Made by a program: the position numbers and the translations under genes. This document shows positions 7,827 through 15,900 of a DNA stretch of 27,496 nucleotides, piece by piece; position 1 is the stretch's first letter; each line of letters opens with the position of its first letter. The notes below the pieces were generated by a model. That model was given only the letters and a program-made list of their open reading frames with translations. It made no database searches and had not been told where the DNA came from. This DNA comes from DASZVN01 sp035547055 (GTDB taxonomy: Bacteria > Pseudomonadota > Alphaproteobacteria > Rhizobiales > Methylopilaceae): assembly GCA_035547055.1 (NCBI GenBank), contig DASZVN010000118.1:1-27496 (forward strand), read 5' to 3'.

Positions 7827-9047
7827 CTAGGCGGCTTCGCAGCGTTTGAACACCAGCGTGGCGTTGGTTCCGCCGAATCCGAAGGAGTTCGAGAGGACAC
7901 AATTTATTTCGACATCGTCGATTCGTTCACGAACGATGGGAAGATCGGCGAAATTAGGGTCGATCTCGTCGATATGCGCGCTTTTGCCGATGAAGCCGTT
8001 CTGCATCATCAGGATCGAGTAGATCGCTTCCTGCACGCCGGCCGCGCCGAGCGAGTGGCCGGTCAGGGACTTGGTCGCCGAGATCGGCGGCACCGCGTCG
8101 CCGAACACCGCGCGGATCGCCTCGGTCTCCTTGAGGTCGCCGACCTCGGTCGAGGTGGCGTGCGGGTTGATGTAGTCGATCTTGTCCTTCACGGTCGCGA
8201 GCGCCTGGCGCATGCAGCGCGCCGCGCCTTCGCCCGACGGTGCCACCATGTCGTAGCCGTCCGAGGTGACGCCGTAGCCGATCAGCTCCGCGTAGATATG
8301 CGCGCCCCGCGCACGGGCGTGCTCCAGCTCCTCAAGCACCACGACGCCGGCGCCGCCGGCGATGACGAAGCCGTCGCGGTCCTTGTCGTAGGCCCGGGAA
8401 GCGACGGCCGGGCGGTCGTTGAAGCCCGACGACATCGCGCCCATGGCGTCGAACAGCACCGCCAGCGTCCAGTCGAGTTCCTCGCAGCCGCCGGCGAACA
8501 TGACGTCCTGGCGGCCAAGGATGATGTGCTCGGCGGCGTTGCCGATGCAGTGGCTCGAGGTGGCGCAGGCCGAGGAGATCGAATAGTTGACGCCCTTGAT
8601 CTTGAACCAGGTCGCGAGCGTCGCCGAGGCGGTCGAGGACATCGCCTTCGGCACCGCGAACGGGCCGACCCGCTTCGGGCCCTTCTCGCGGGTGATGTCG
8701 GCGGCCTCGACGATGGCGCGGGTGGAAGGTCCGCCCGAGCCCATGATGATGCCGGTGCGCTCGTGCGAGACCTCGCCCGGCTCCAGCCCCGAATCGCGGA
8801 TCGCCTGGTCCATCGCGACGTGGTTCCAGGCGGTGCCGCCGCCGTGGAAGCGCATGGCGCGACGGTCGACGATCCCCTCAGGCGAAAGCGTAGGCGCGCC
8901 GGCGACTTGGCAGCGGAAGCCGAGTCGGGCGAAATCCTCGGCGCGGCTGATGCCCGAGCGTGCCTCGCGCAGCGACGCCACCACTTCCTGGGTGGAGTTG
9001 CCGATCGAGGACACAATGCCCATGCCGGTGACGACGACCCGCCTCAT
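7827..9047 (-). CDS. fabB: 3-oxoacyl-[acyl-carrier-protein] synthase I
   Basis: This condensing enzyme elongates acyl-ACP by two carbons. KAS I is needed to extend the cis-3-decenoyl-ACP made by FabA into unsaturated fatty acids. The protein has 406 residues with the Cys-His-His triad: Cys161 in SISSACATSSHCIGN, His296 in NPHATSTEVGD and His331 in KSLTGHSLGAAG, plus the conserved Lys326. The C-terminal SNSFGFGGTNATLVF is typical. The start MRRVVVTGMGIVSSIG is the family N-terminus. It lies 48 bases after fabA, and this pairing is the main reason to call it FabB rather than FabF. Confidence 0.96.
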   Translation of the reverse strand: MRRVVVTGMGIVSSIGNSTQEVVASLREARSGISRAEDFARLGFRCQVAGAPTLSPEGIVDRRAMRFHGGGTAWNHVAMDQAIRDSGLEPGEVSHERTGIIMGSGGPSTRAIVEAADITREKGPKRVGPFAVPKAMSSTASATLATWFKIKGVNYSISSACATSSHCIGNAAEHIILGRQDVMFAGGCEELDWTLAVLFDAMGAMSSGFNDRPAVASRAYDKDRDGFVIAGGAGVVVLEELEHARARGAHIYAELIGYGVTSDGYDMVAPSGEGAARCMRQALATVKDKIDYINPHATSTEVGDLKETEAIRAVFGDAVPPISATKSLTGHSLGAAGVQEAIYSILMMQNGFIGKSAHIDEIDPNFADLPIVRERIDDVEINCVLSNSFGFGGTNATLVFKRCEAA

Positions 9048-9095
9048 CCGCCTCCTCCATCGCGGCCGGCAGGGGGCGCCGGCCCGCGGCCGGCC

Positions 9096-9626
9096 TCAGC
9101 CGGCCGATGCCGCCGCGTCGTCGGTCCGGAACAGCCCGACCTTGAGATCGCGTGCCTGGTAGATAGTCACATCGTCGGCCTTGAGCCACCCGTCGGCGAT
9201 GCCGAGGACGAGCTTCGAGCGCATCACCCGCTTGAGGTCGACGCCGTAGACGACGCGCTTCACGCTCGGCAGCACCTGGCCGGAGAACTTCAGCTCGCCG
9301 GTGCCGAGCGCGCGGCCGCGGCCGGGGGCGCCGAGCCAGCCGAGGAAGAACCCCACCATCTGCCACAGCGCGTCGACGCCGAGACAGCCCGGCATCACCG
9401 GGTCGCCCTTGAAGTGGCAGGCGAAGAACCAGAGGTCGGGCTTCACCTCGAGCTCGGCCCGCACCATGCCGCGGCCATGCTCGCCGCCGTGCTCCGAGAT
9501 GGCGCTGATGCGGTCGAACATCAGCATCGGGGGCAGGGGAAGCTGGGCGTTGCCCGGGCCGAACAGCTCGCCGCGGCCGCACGCCAGGAGGTCCTCGTAT
9601 TCGAAGCTGGCTTTGCGGGCGTCCAT
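9096..9626 (-). CDS. fabA: Bifunctional 3-hydroxydecanoyl-ACP dehydratase/isomerase
   Basis: FabA dehydrates 3-hydroxydecanoyl-ACP and isomerises the trans-2 product to cis-3, the branch point of anaerobic unsaturated fatty acid synthesis. The 176-residue hot-dog-fold protein has its catalytic pair at His71 and Asp85 in ACHFKGDPVMPGCLGVDALW. The ATG at 9626 follows a GGGGGA ribosome site and begins MDARKASFEYEDLL, a family-like start; the same frame runs far upstream without family character. It is first in the operon with fabB and fabI. In many Rhizobiales the iron regulator gene irr lies beside fabA, but here the neighbour is the divergent flagellar operon. The operon promoter must lie in 9627-9848, a region shared with flgB. 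The last residues (DDAAASAG) look dispensable. Confidence 0.96.
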   Translation of the reverse strand: MDARKASFEYEDLLACGRGELFGPGNAQLPLPPMLMFDRISAISEHGGEHGRGMVRAELEVKPDLWFFACHFKGDPVMPGCLGVDALWQMVGFFLGWLGAPGRGRALGTGELKFSGQVLPSVKRVVYGVDLKRVMRSKLVLGIADGWLKADDVTIYQARDLKVGLFRTDDAAASAG

Positions 9627-9757
9627 CCGTCCCCCGAGGTGCGCGGCGGGAGGCCGCGCCGGGTCCTCTAACACAGCCGGCCGGGGGCCGGAAGCGCAGG
9701 CGGGCCACGGTGTTGCGCCTTTGCACGTCCGATCGCGAAGGGCCGGCCGCGGGCGGC

Positions 9758-9772
9758 TTAACCCGGCGTTAA
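9758..9772 (+). promoter_or_regulatory. CtrA-binding site (TTAA-N7-TTAA) upstream of flgB
   Basis: The bases TTAA-CCCGGCG-TTAA match the full alphaproteobacterial CtrA consensus TTAA-N7-TTAA with exact spacing. TTAA is rare in sequence this GC-rich, so two at the right distance are unlikely by chance. The site ends 76 bases before the flgB ATG, suitable for an activator near the -35 region. It is nearly symmetric and could also act on fabA, 131 bases away on the other side. CtrA control of flagellar genes is established in Caulobacter and relatives. Binding here is inferred. Confidence 0.75.
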
Positions 9773-9786
9773 CCATGGCGCCGGCA

Positions 9787-9814
9787 GATTTTGCCGGGTC
9801 GATTTTGCCGGGTC
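9787..9814 (+). repeat. Perfect 14-bp tandem duplication in the flgB leader
   Basis: GATTTTGCCGGGTC occurs twice back to back (9787-9800 and 9801-9814), between the CtrA site and the flgB ribosome site (GGAGG at 9838-9842). It probably lies in the promoter core or 5' untranslated leader. It could be a double binding site or a recent slippage duplication. Confidence 0.85.
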
Positions 9815-9848
9815 CGCCGGCCGGCCGCTTGAAGCCCGGAGGCCGCCG

Positions 9849-10253
9849 ATGCCGCTCACGAGCACCTCGCTCATCAGCATGCTCAAGACCCGGATGCACT
9901 GGCAGCAGGCCCGCGAGAAGGTGCTGGCGGAGGACGTCGCCAACACCGACACGCCAGGGTTTCGCCCCCGCGATCTGAAGCCGCTCCAGTTCGAGCCGAA
10001 CGGTGGACCGGGTACGGTATCGCGCCTGCTGATGACCGACCCGCGCCACCTCCAGGGCAGCGGCGACGGCAGCGCGATCGATGGCGGCGGCGACCAGGGG
10101 CCGTTCCCCACCACGACCCAGGCGACCGGCTCGACCTCGCTCGAGGACGAGCTCCTCCAGGTCAGCAGCAACACGACCGATTTCCAGCTCGTCGCCTCGC
10201 TCTACAGCGAGGGCCTCGGGCTGATCCGCTCCGCCGCAGGCGGCAACGAATAG
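9849..10253 (+). CDS. flgB: Flagellar proximal rod protein FlgB
   Basis: FlgB forms the most proximal part of the flagellar rod, crossing the periplasm above the MS ring. The 134-residue protein has the rod/hook N-terminal signature (KVLAEDVANTDTPGFRPRDL, the variant of the ANxxTPGY motif). It has a low-complexity middle (about residues 60-95) and a C-terminal heptad helix (DELLQVSSNTTDFQLVASLY) that packs against the N-terminal helix. It has no signal peptide, because it is exported by the flagellar type III system. A strong ribosome site, GGAGG, lies six bases before the ATG. It is the first gene of flgB-flgC-fliE-fliQ-fliR-flhB, downstream of the CtrA site. Confidence 0.95.
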   Translation: MPLTSTSLISMLKTRMHWQQAREKVLAEDVANTDTPGFRPRDLKPLQFEPNGGPGTVSRLLMTDPRHLQGSGDGSAIDGGGDQGPFPTTTQATGSTSLEDELLQVSSNTTDFQLVASLYSEGLGLIRSAAGGNE

Positions 10254-10264
10254 GGAGCGCGCCG

Positions 10265-10675
10265 ATGGACCTGATGCATTCCCTCGCCGTCGCGGCCTCC
10301 GGCCTCCGCGCCCAGGCCGGACGGATGCGGGTGATCGCGGAGAATCTCGCCAACGCCGATTCGACCGGCGACACGCCGGGCGCACGGCCCTATCGGCGCC
10401 AGATCCCGACCTTCGCCGCCCATTTCGACCGGACGATCGGCGCCGACACCGTGCAGATGACCGGCGTCGTGCCCGACGAATCCGCCTTCCAGCGCCGCCT
10501 GATGCCCGGCCACCCGGCCGCCGATTCCAAGGGCTACGTGCTCTTCCCCAACGTCAATCCGCTGGTCGAGCAGATGGACCTCAAGGAGGCGCAGCGGAGC
10601 TACGAGGCCAATCTCGGCGTCATCGGCGCCACCCGGAAGATGGTGGCGCGCACGCTCGACATCCTGAAGGCTTGA
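10265..10675 (+). CDS. flgC: Flagellar proximal rod protein FlgC
   Basis: FlgC is a rod subunit that assembles next to FlgB. The 136 residues begin MDLMHSLAVAASGLRAQAGRMRVIAENLANADST, carrying the NLANADST rod/hook signature. They end with the paired helix NPLVEQMDLKEAQRSYEANLGVIGATRKM typical of FlgC (abbreviated: NPLVEQMDL and SYEANLGV). GGGAG precedes the ATG by seven bases, and the gene starts 11 bases after flgB. Nothing is missing compared with the family. Confidence 0.96.
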   Translation: MDLMHSLAVAASGLRAQAGRMRVIAENLANADSTGDTPGARPYRRQIPTFAAHFDRTIGADTVQMTGVVPDESAFQRRLMPGHPAADSKGYVLFPNVNPLVEQMDLKEAQRSYEANLGVIGATRKMVARTLDILKA

Positions 10676-10692
10676 GAGATCCCGGGGGAGCC

Positions 10693-11013
10693 ATGAACAC
10701 CGCCGCCTTCGCCGCCGGCGCCTATCGCCGCCTCGCCACCATCGGGACCGGCGAGGCCGCCGGCGCCGCCAAGCCCGGCGCCGCAGCCGCCGGCGGCGAG
10801 AGCTTCAGCGGCCTGTTGCAGCAGGCGCTGGACACGGTTGCCGACTCGGCCAAGCGCGCCGATACCCAGGCGCTGGCGGCGGCGCAGGGCAAGGCCAACC
10901 TCGTCGACGTGGTGACCGCGGTCGCCGAATCGCAGACCGCGGTGCAGGCGTTGATCGGCGTCCGCGACCGCGTGATCTCGGCCTATCAGCAGATCATGCA
11001 GATGCCGATCTGA
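10693..11013 (+). CDS. fliE: Flagellar hook-basal body protein FliE
   Basis: FliE sits between the MS ring and the rod and is the first rod component exported. The ATG at 10693 gives 106 residues and follows GGGGGAG. An upstream TTG at 10672 in the same frame overlaps the flgC end but is less likely. The N-terminal 40 residues are Ala/Gly-rich and poorly conserved, as usual. The C-terminal part carries the family pattern: SFSGLLQQALDTVADSAKRA, then QGKANLVDVVTAVAESQ and ALIGVRDRVISAYQQIMQMPI (in segments). It ends 136 bases before fliQ, an unusually large gap for this operon and filled by a repeat. Confidence 0.93.
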   Translation: MNTAAFAAGAYRRLATIGTGEAAGAAKPGAAAAGGESFSGLLQQALDTVADSAKRADTQALAAAQGKANLVDVVTAVAESQTAVQALIGVRDRVISAYQQIMQMPI

Positions 11014-11034
11014 GCGGGCGTGGTGAGGCACCGC

Positions 11035-11126
11035 CGTCATGCCCGGCCTTGGGCCGGGCATCCGCGAGTTTGCGGCGCCATCGCTGAAGAAAGTCGTGGA
11101 TGGCCGGGACAAGCCCGGCCATGACG
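11035..11126. repeat. Double-hairpin REP-like element inside the flagellar operon
   Basis: The left half (11035-11069, cgtcatgcccggccttgggc onwards) forms a stem, GCCCGGCC with GGGCCGGGC. The right half (11095-11126, cgtggatggccgggacaagc onwards) forms GGCCGGG/CCCGGCC and ends ATGACG. The outer ends CGTCATG and CATGACG are inverse copies. It is a common Rhizobiales-type intergenic repeat that I recognise by sight. It lies in the 136-base gap between fliE and fliQ and is followed by AGGGGTAGGG and the fliQ ATG. In the mRNA it would form stable hairpins within the polycistronic message. Confidence 0.85.
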
Positions 11127-11149
11127 GACGAAGGGGTAGGGCACAATCC

Positions 11150-11416
11150 ATGACCGGGGCCGAGGTGCTGGATGTCGGGCGCGACGCCATCCTGACGATG
11201 CTGAAGATTTCGGCGCCGCTGCTGCTGGTCGGGCTCGTGGTCGGCGTCGTGGTCTCGCTGGTGCAGGCGCTGACCCAGATCCAGGAAATGACATTGGTCT
11301 TCGTGCCGAAGATCGTCGCGGTGTTCGCCGTGCTGATCCTGACGCTGCCGTTCATGGGCGACGCGCTCTCGGCCGAGATGGCGCGCCTCGTCGCGATCAT
11401 CGCCTCCGCCAGGTGA
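11150..11416 (+). CDS. fliQ: Flagellar type III export gate protein FliQ
   Basis: FliQ is the small two-helix subunit of the FliPQR export gate. From the ATG at 11150 the protein has 88 residues, the family norm. It begins MTGAEVLDVGRDAILTMLKI, and the two membrane helices lie at about residues 16-39 and 52-75, joined by the conserved LVQALTQIQEMTLVFVPKI. The open frame continues upstream to 11039, but that stretch is the translated repeat and not protein. Its stop is followed one base later by the fliR ATG, so the two are translationally coupled. GGGGTAGGG upstream serves as the ribosome site. Confidence 0.95.
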   Translation: MTGAEVLDVGRDAILTMLKISAPLLLVGLVVGVVVSLVQALTQIQEMTLVFVPKIVAVFAVLILTLPFMGDALSAEMARLVAIIASAR

Positions 11417-11417
11417 C

Positions 11418-12185
11418 ATGAACCTCGACATCGTCCCGGCGCTCGCGATCGGCTTCATCCTCGCGTTCGCCCGGATCGGGACGCTGGTGATGCTGTTGCC
11501 GGGCCTCGGCGAGCCGATGATCCCGGCGCGGCTCCGCCTCGCCATCGCGCTGGCGCTGACCTTCGTGCTGTTCCCTCTGGTTCGCGCCGACTACCCGACG
11601 CTGCCCGGCGCGCCCGAACAGATCGTCCTCCTCCTCGTCGAGGAGATCGCGATCGGCGCCGTGCTCGGCATCACCGGGCGCATCGTAATGGGCGTCCTGT
11701 CGAGCGCCGGCACCATCATCGCCGAGGTGCTCGGCCTGTCCTTCCTCACCTCGACCGACCCGACCCAGGGCCAGCAGGGCGCCCTCGTCGGGAGCTTCCT
11801 CTCGGTGCTCGGGATCGCGGTCATCTTCGCGACCGACCTCGACCACCTCGCCATCGCGGCGCTGGGCCAGTCCTACGACATCTTCCGCCCCGGCCTGATG
11901 CCGCCGGTCGGCGACGCCTCGATATATGTCATCCGCCTCGTCGCGAGCTCGTTCGCGCTGGCGCTGCAGATCGCGGCGCCCGTCGTGGTCTTCGCGGTGG
12001 TGTTCAATGTCGGGCTCGGCGTGCTGGCGCGGCTGATGCCGCAGATGCAGGTGTTCTTCGTCGGCGTGCCGGGCGCGATCCTGATCGGCTTCGCCATTTT
12101 CGCGCTCACGCTGTCGGCGATGATGATGGCGTTCGGCATGGCGGTGCGCCACGACCTCGGCGCGTTGAGCGGCCTCGGGGGCTAG
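11418..12185 (+). CDS. fliR: Flagellar type III export gate protein FliR
   Basis: FliR completes the FliPQR gate and contacts FlhB. The 255-residue protein has about six membrane helices. Typical segments are RIGTLVMLLPGLGEPMIPAR near the N-terminus, EIAIGAVLGITGRIVMGVLS, and GLGVLARLMPQMQVFFVGVP (the family's GLLSRLAPQMNVF-like motif) in the C-terminal half. The ATG begins one base after the fliQ stop and uses AGGTGA inside the fliQ end as ribosome site. flhB follows after three bases. Confidence 0.96.
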   Translation: MNLDIVPALAIGFILAFARIGTLVMLLPGLGEPMIPARLRLAIALALTFVLFPLVRADYPTLPGAPEQIVLLLVEEIAIGAVLGITGRIVMGVLSSAGTIIAEVLGLSFLTSTDPTQGQQGALVGSFLSVLGIAVIFATDLDHLAIAALGQSYDIFRPGLMPPVGDASIYVIRLVASSFALALQIAAPVVVFAVVFNVGLGVLARLMPQMQVFFVGVPGAILIGFAIFALTLSAMMMAFGMAVRHDLGALSGLGG

Positions 12186-12188
12186 GCC

Positions 12189-13268
12189 GTGGCCGAGGGC
12201 GACGACCAGGAACGCTCGGAAGAGCCGACCCAGAAGAAGCTCGACGAGGCGCGCAGGAAGGGCGATGTCGCCAAGAGCCAGGAGGTCAACAACTGGTTCC
12301 TCCTCGCCGGCGGCGCGCTGGCGCTGATGCTGTTCGCGCCCGCCGGGGCCAGCGACTTCGCCCGCACCTTCGGCGCCCTGATCGGGAACGCCGGGGTGCT
12401 GTCCGCCGACGGGCCGGCGCTGCAGGCGCTGGCCAAGACGATCGGCTTCGCCGTGCTCGCCATCGTCGGCCTGCCCTTCGCCGTGCTGAGCCTCGCGGCG
12501 ATCCTCGGCAATCTCGTCCAGCACGGGCCGCTGTGGACGACCGAGCCGCTGGTGCCGAAGCTGTCGCGCATCTCGCCCCTGGCCGGGGCGGGCCGCCTGT
12601 TCTCGAAGCAGAGCCTGCTCCAGGTCGGCAAGGGCGTGCTCAAGCTCGTCATCGTCGGCGCCGCCCTCGTCGCGGCGCTGTGGCCCGAGCGCAATGCCCT
12701 GCCGGCGCTTGCGCTCGACGGCTCGGCCGACGCCACCGCCTACCTGTTCTCGCTGACGCTGCGGGTGTTCGCGACTGCGGTCGCGGTGCTCGCAGTGCTG
12801 GCCGCGGTCGACTGGCTGGTGCAGCGCCAGATGTGGCTCGCCCGCCAGCGCATGTCGGTCTCGGAGATGCGCGAGGAGTTCAAGCAGAGCGAGGGCGACC
12901 CCCAGATCAAGGCGCGCATCCGCCGCCTCCAGATCGAGCGCTCGCGTCGCCGCATGATGGCCAAGGTGCCGGAGGCCACGGTCGTGGTGACGAACCCGAC
13001 CCATTTCGCGGTCGCGCTGAAATGGGACCGCGGCATGAACGCGCCGCTCTGCGTCGCGAAGGGCGCGGACCGGGTGGCGCTCCGCATCCGCGCCCTCGCC
13101 GAGGAAAACCGCGTGCCCCTGGTCGAGAACCCGCCGCTTGCGCGCGCGCTCTACGCCACGGTGGAACTTGACCGGGAAATCCCGCCCGAGCACTACCGTG
13201 CCGTGGCCGAGGTGATCGGCTACGTCATGGGCCTGAAACGCCGCGCCGGCGCAGGGGCCGGGCGGTGA
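12189..13268 (+). CDS. flhB: Flagellar export substrate-specificity switch protein FlhB
   Basis: FlhB wraps the export gate, and its cytoplasmic domain switches secretion from rod/hook subunits to filament subunits. The 359 residues begin at a GTG with the conserved ERSEEPTQKKLDEARRKGDVAKSQEV. Four membrane helices follow (about residues 32-53, 82-110, 145-165, 180-205). The self-cleaving motif NPTH is at 269-272 in VVTNPTHFAVALKWD and is intact, so the switch should work. The C-terminal EHYRAVAEVIGYVMGLKRR is the usual end. The gene begins three bases after fliR and is the last clear member of the operon; cckA starts 73 bases on. Confidence 0.97.
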   Translation: MAEGDDQERSEEPTQKKLDEARRKGDVAKSQEVNNWFLLAGGALALMLFAPAGASDFARTFGALIGNAGVLSADGPALQALAKTIGFAVLAIVGLPFAVLSLAAILGNLVQHGPLWTTEPLVPKLSRISPLAGAGRLFSKQSLLQVGKGVLKLVIVGAALVAALWPERNALPALALDGSADATAYLFSLTLRVFATAVAVLAVLAAVDWLVQRQMWLARQRMSVSEMREEFKQSEGDPQIKARIRRLQIERSRRRMMAKVPEATVVVTNPTHFAVALKWDRGMNAPLCVAKGADRVALRIRALAEENRVPLVENPPLARALYATVELDREIPPEHYRAVAEVIGYVMGLKRRAGAGAGR

Positions 13269-13341
13269 ACGGCGCGGGTGGCGCCGTTGCAAGTTCAGGC
13301 GGCGCGGCCCATCCTCGCACAGGCACGGAATCGGCTTGAAG

Positions 13342-15864
13342 ATGACCGACATGACCGAGCGACCGGCGCGGGCTTTCGAGCCGCCGATCGACCGCAGCCA
13401 GCGCGGCGGCTCGACGCTGTTCGTGCTGTTGCTGGCGGCTGTGCTGGTCGGGGGCGCCGCGGCGGTGACGCTGCTCGACGGGGCGATCAGCGCGATGTGG
13501 GTGCTGGCGTTTCTGGCCGTGCTGGCGGCGCTCGGCATCTTCGCGCTGTTCGGTTTCGCCCTCGGCGTCCTGCGCTTTGCCGGCCGCGCGGTACCGAACG
13601 ACCTCGGCCGCGCGCTCGCCGCCGAGGCCGAGGACGGCATGGTCGCGGTCGATGCGGCGGGCGACATCCTGTTCGCCAACGCCGCCTATCTCGCCCTCAC
13701 CGGGGCAGGCGACGGGCGCCAGATCCGCACCATCGAGCGGGTGTTCGCGGCCGATCCGGAGGCCGCCGAACCGCTCTACCGCCTCGCCCAGTCGGCCCGC
13801 GCCGGCAAACGGGTGCAGGAGGAGTTCCGCGTCCGCCTCGGGCCGGGCGGCGAGCCGGCGTGGTACCGCGTCCGGGTCCGGCCGCTCGACCAGGGCGGGC
13901 GGCGTGCCGCGGTGTGGACCATCGCCGACGTGACGCGCGACCGCGAGCGCCAGGAGAACGTATTCCAGGAGCTGCAGCACGCGATCGACTTCCTCGACCA
14001 CGCGCCGGCCGGCTTCTTCTCGACCGAGCCGGACGGCACCATCACCTACATGAACGCCACGCTGGCGGAATGGCTCGGCATCGACCTCGCCCAGCTCGGC
14101 ACCGGCGCCCACCGGCTCGGCGATATCCTGGCCGGCGACGGCGCCGCGCTGGTCGCGGCCGCCGGCGGCGAGGGCGGCACGGTCCGCACCGATGCCTTCG
14201 ACATCGAGCTCCGCACCCGCACCGGCCAGACCATGCCGGCGCGCCTTCTGCACAAGGTCGCCTATGCCGCCGACGGCACGGCAGGCGCCTCGCGCACGCT
14301 GGTGCTCGACCGCTCGCGCGCGGGCGACGTCTCCGAATCGGTCCGCGCCGCCGAGGTCCGCTTCGCCCGCTTCTTCAACAACACCCCGCTCGCAATCGCG
14401 ACCGTCGACCGTGCCGGGCGGGTCCGGCGCGGCAACGGCTCCTTCGCCCGGCTGTTCGGCGACCTTGTCCGGGCTGCCGACGGCCGCTCGATCCGCGCCG
14501 CGCTGAACGAGCGCGACCGCGAGCCGTTCGACCAGGCGCTGGCCGCCGCGCTCGCCGGGCAGGGCGACCCGAGGCCGCTCGACGTGGCGCTCGTCGGCGA
14601 CGGCGCCCGTCAGGCCCGCTTCTACCTTAGCGCGGTCGATGACGAAGGCGACGGCGAGGCCGCCATCGTCTATGCGCTCGACACCACCGAGCAGCGCGCG
14701 CTGGAGATGCAGTTCACCCAGTCGCAGAAGATGCAGGCGGTGGGCCAGCTCGCCGGCGGTGTCGCCCACGACTTCAACAACGTCCTGACCGCGATCATCG
14801 GCTACTCGGACCTCCTTCTCGCGAGCCACCGGCCGACCGACCCGTCCTTCCAGGACATCATGCAGATCAAGCAGAACGCGAGCCGGGCGGCCGGGCTGGT
14901 GCGCCAGCTCCTCGCGTTCTCGCGGCGCCAGACGCTGCGCCCGCAGGTGCTTGCGATCGGCGAGGTCATCGCCGAGCTGCGCATGCTGCTGGCGCGGCTC
15001 CTCGGCGAGAAGATCAAGCTCGAGGTGGTGCACGGGCGCGACCTCTGGCCGGTCAAGGCCGACCTCAACCAGTTCGAGCAGGTGATCGTGAACCTCGCGG
15101 TCAACGCCCGCGACGCCATGCCGGGCGGCGGCACGCTGACGATCCGCACCCGCAACCTCGCCGGCGGCGAGGCGTCCGAGCTGTCGCGCCAGGAGGTGCC
15201 GGCCGGCGACTGGGTGATGGTCGAGGTCGAGGACACCGGCACCGGCATCGCCAAGGACATCATCGACAAGATCTTCGAGCCGTTCTTCTCGACCAAGGAG
15301 GTCGGCAAGGGCACCGGCCTCGGCCTGTCGACGGTCTACGGCATCGTCCGCCAGACCGGTGGCTACGTGCATGTCGAGAGCGAGCTCGGCCGCGGCACCG
15401 AGTTCCGCATCTTCCTGCCGCGCCACGTCGCCGAGGCCGGGCAGGCCGAGCTCCCGGCCGAGCCGGCGCCGGCCGCCGCGCCGACCGATCTCACCGGGCG
15501 CGGCACCGTGCTCCTGGTCGAGGACGAGGATGCGGTGCGCTCGTTCGCGACCCGGGCGCTGGAATCGCGCGGCTACACCGTGCTGTCGGCGGCCTCCGGC
15601 GTCGAGGCGCTGGAGCTGCTCGACAGCGGCGCCGAGGGCATCGACCTCGTGGTCTCCGACGTGGTGATGCCCGAGATGGACGGCCCGACGCTGCTGAAGG
15701 AGCTGCGCCGCCGCCGGCCCGACCTCAAGGTGATCTTCGTCTCGGGCTATGCCGAGGACGCCTTCAAGCGCAACCTCGACGACGGCGAGCGCTTCGTCTT
15801 CCTGCCGAAGCCGTTCTCGCTGAAGCAGCTCGTCCAGGCCGTGAAGGAAACGATGGGCGGCTAG
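13342..15864 (+). CDS. cckA: Cell-cycle hybrid histidine kinase CckA
   Basis: CckA is a membrane-bound hybrid kinase/phosphatase that passes phosphate through ChpT to CtrA and CpdR, controlling cell cycle and flagellar genes in alphaproteobacteria. From the ATG at 13342 it has 840 residues: two membrane helices (about 25-45 and 52-77), three PAS-like regions (about 90-205, 215-330 and 340-450), a HisKA domain with His476 (VAHDFNNVLTAIIGYSDLLL), and an HATPase with N-box Asn584/Asn588 (NLAVNARDAM), Asp631 (DTGTGI) and GTGLGLS. A C-terminal receiver follows with Asp773 (VVSDVVMPEMDGP) and the conserved Lys in FLPKPFS. TTG 13336 and ATG 13351 are alternative starts. It follows flhB as in several Rhizobiales, and a CtrA site lies in the same window. 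Confidence 0.95.
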   Translation: MTDMTERPARAFEPPIDRSQRGGSTLFVLLLAAVLVGGAAAVTLLDGAISAMWVLAFLAVLAALGIFALFGFALGVLRFAGRAVPNDLGRALAAEAEDGMVAVDAAGDILFANAAYLALTGAGDGRQIRTIERVFAADPEAAEPLYRLAQSARAGKRVQEEFRVRLGPGGEPAWYRVRVRPLDQGGRRAAVWTIADVTRDRERQENVFQELQHAIDFLDHAPAGFFSTEPDGTITYMNATLAEWLGIDLAQLGTGAHRLGDILAGDGAALVAAAGGEGGTVRTDAFDIELRTRTGQTMPARLLHKVAYAADGTAGASRTLVLDRSRAGDVSESVRAAEVRFARFFNNTPLAIATVDRAGRVRRGNGSFARLFGDLVRAADGRSIRAALNERDREPFDQALAAALAGQGDPRPLDVALVGDGARQARFYLSAVDDEGDGEAAIVYALDTTEQRALEMQFTQSQKMQAVGQLAGGVAHDFNNVLTAIIGYSDLLLASHRPTDPSFQDIMQIKQNASRAAGLVRQLLAFSRRQTLRPQVLAIGEVIAELRMLLARLLGEKIKLEVVHGRDLWPVKADLNQFEQVIVNLAVNARDAMPGGGTLTIRTRNLAGGEASELSRQEVPAGDWVMVEVEDTGTGIAKDIIDKIFEPFFSTKEVGKGTGLGLSTVYGIVRQTGGYVHVESELGRGTEFRIFLPRHVAEAGQAELPAEPAPAAAPTDLTGRGTVLLVEDEDAVRSFATRALESRGYTVLSAASGVEALELLDSGAEGIDLVVSDVVMPEMDGPTLLKELRRRRPDLKVIFVSGYAEDAFKRNLDDGERFVFLPKPFSLKQLVQAVKETMGG

Positions 15865-15900
15865 GACGGCCGCGGAGAGGCCGCGCTTCTTCGTCGGCGC

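Noticed and set aside
7796..7900. A 35-residue N-terminal extension of FabI
   Set aside because: It overlaps the fabB 3' end and lacks family character. The ATG at 7795 has a good ribosome site.
9758..9848. A sigma-54 (-24/-12) promoter for flgB
   Set aside because: No GG-N10-GC pair with the surrounding consensus was found in the leader.
11039..11149. An N-terminal extension of FliQ (37 residues)
   Set aside because: It is the translated REP-like repeat. FliQ homologues start at the ATG at 11150.
11397..13679. A 760-codon minus-strand frame opposite fliR, flhB and the start of cckA
   Set aside because: The plus-strand genes are certain by motif, and the antisense translation has only low-complexity charged sequence.
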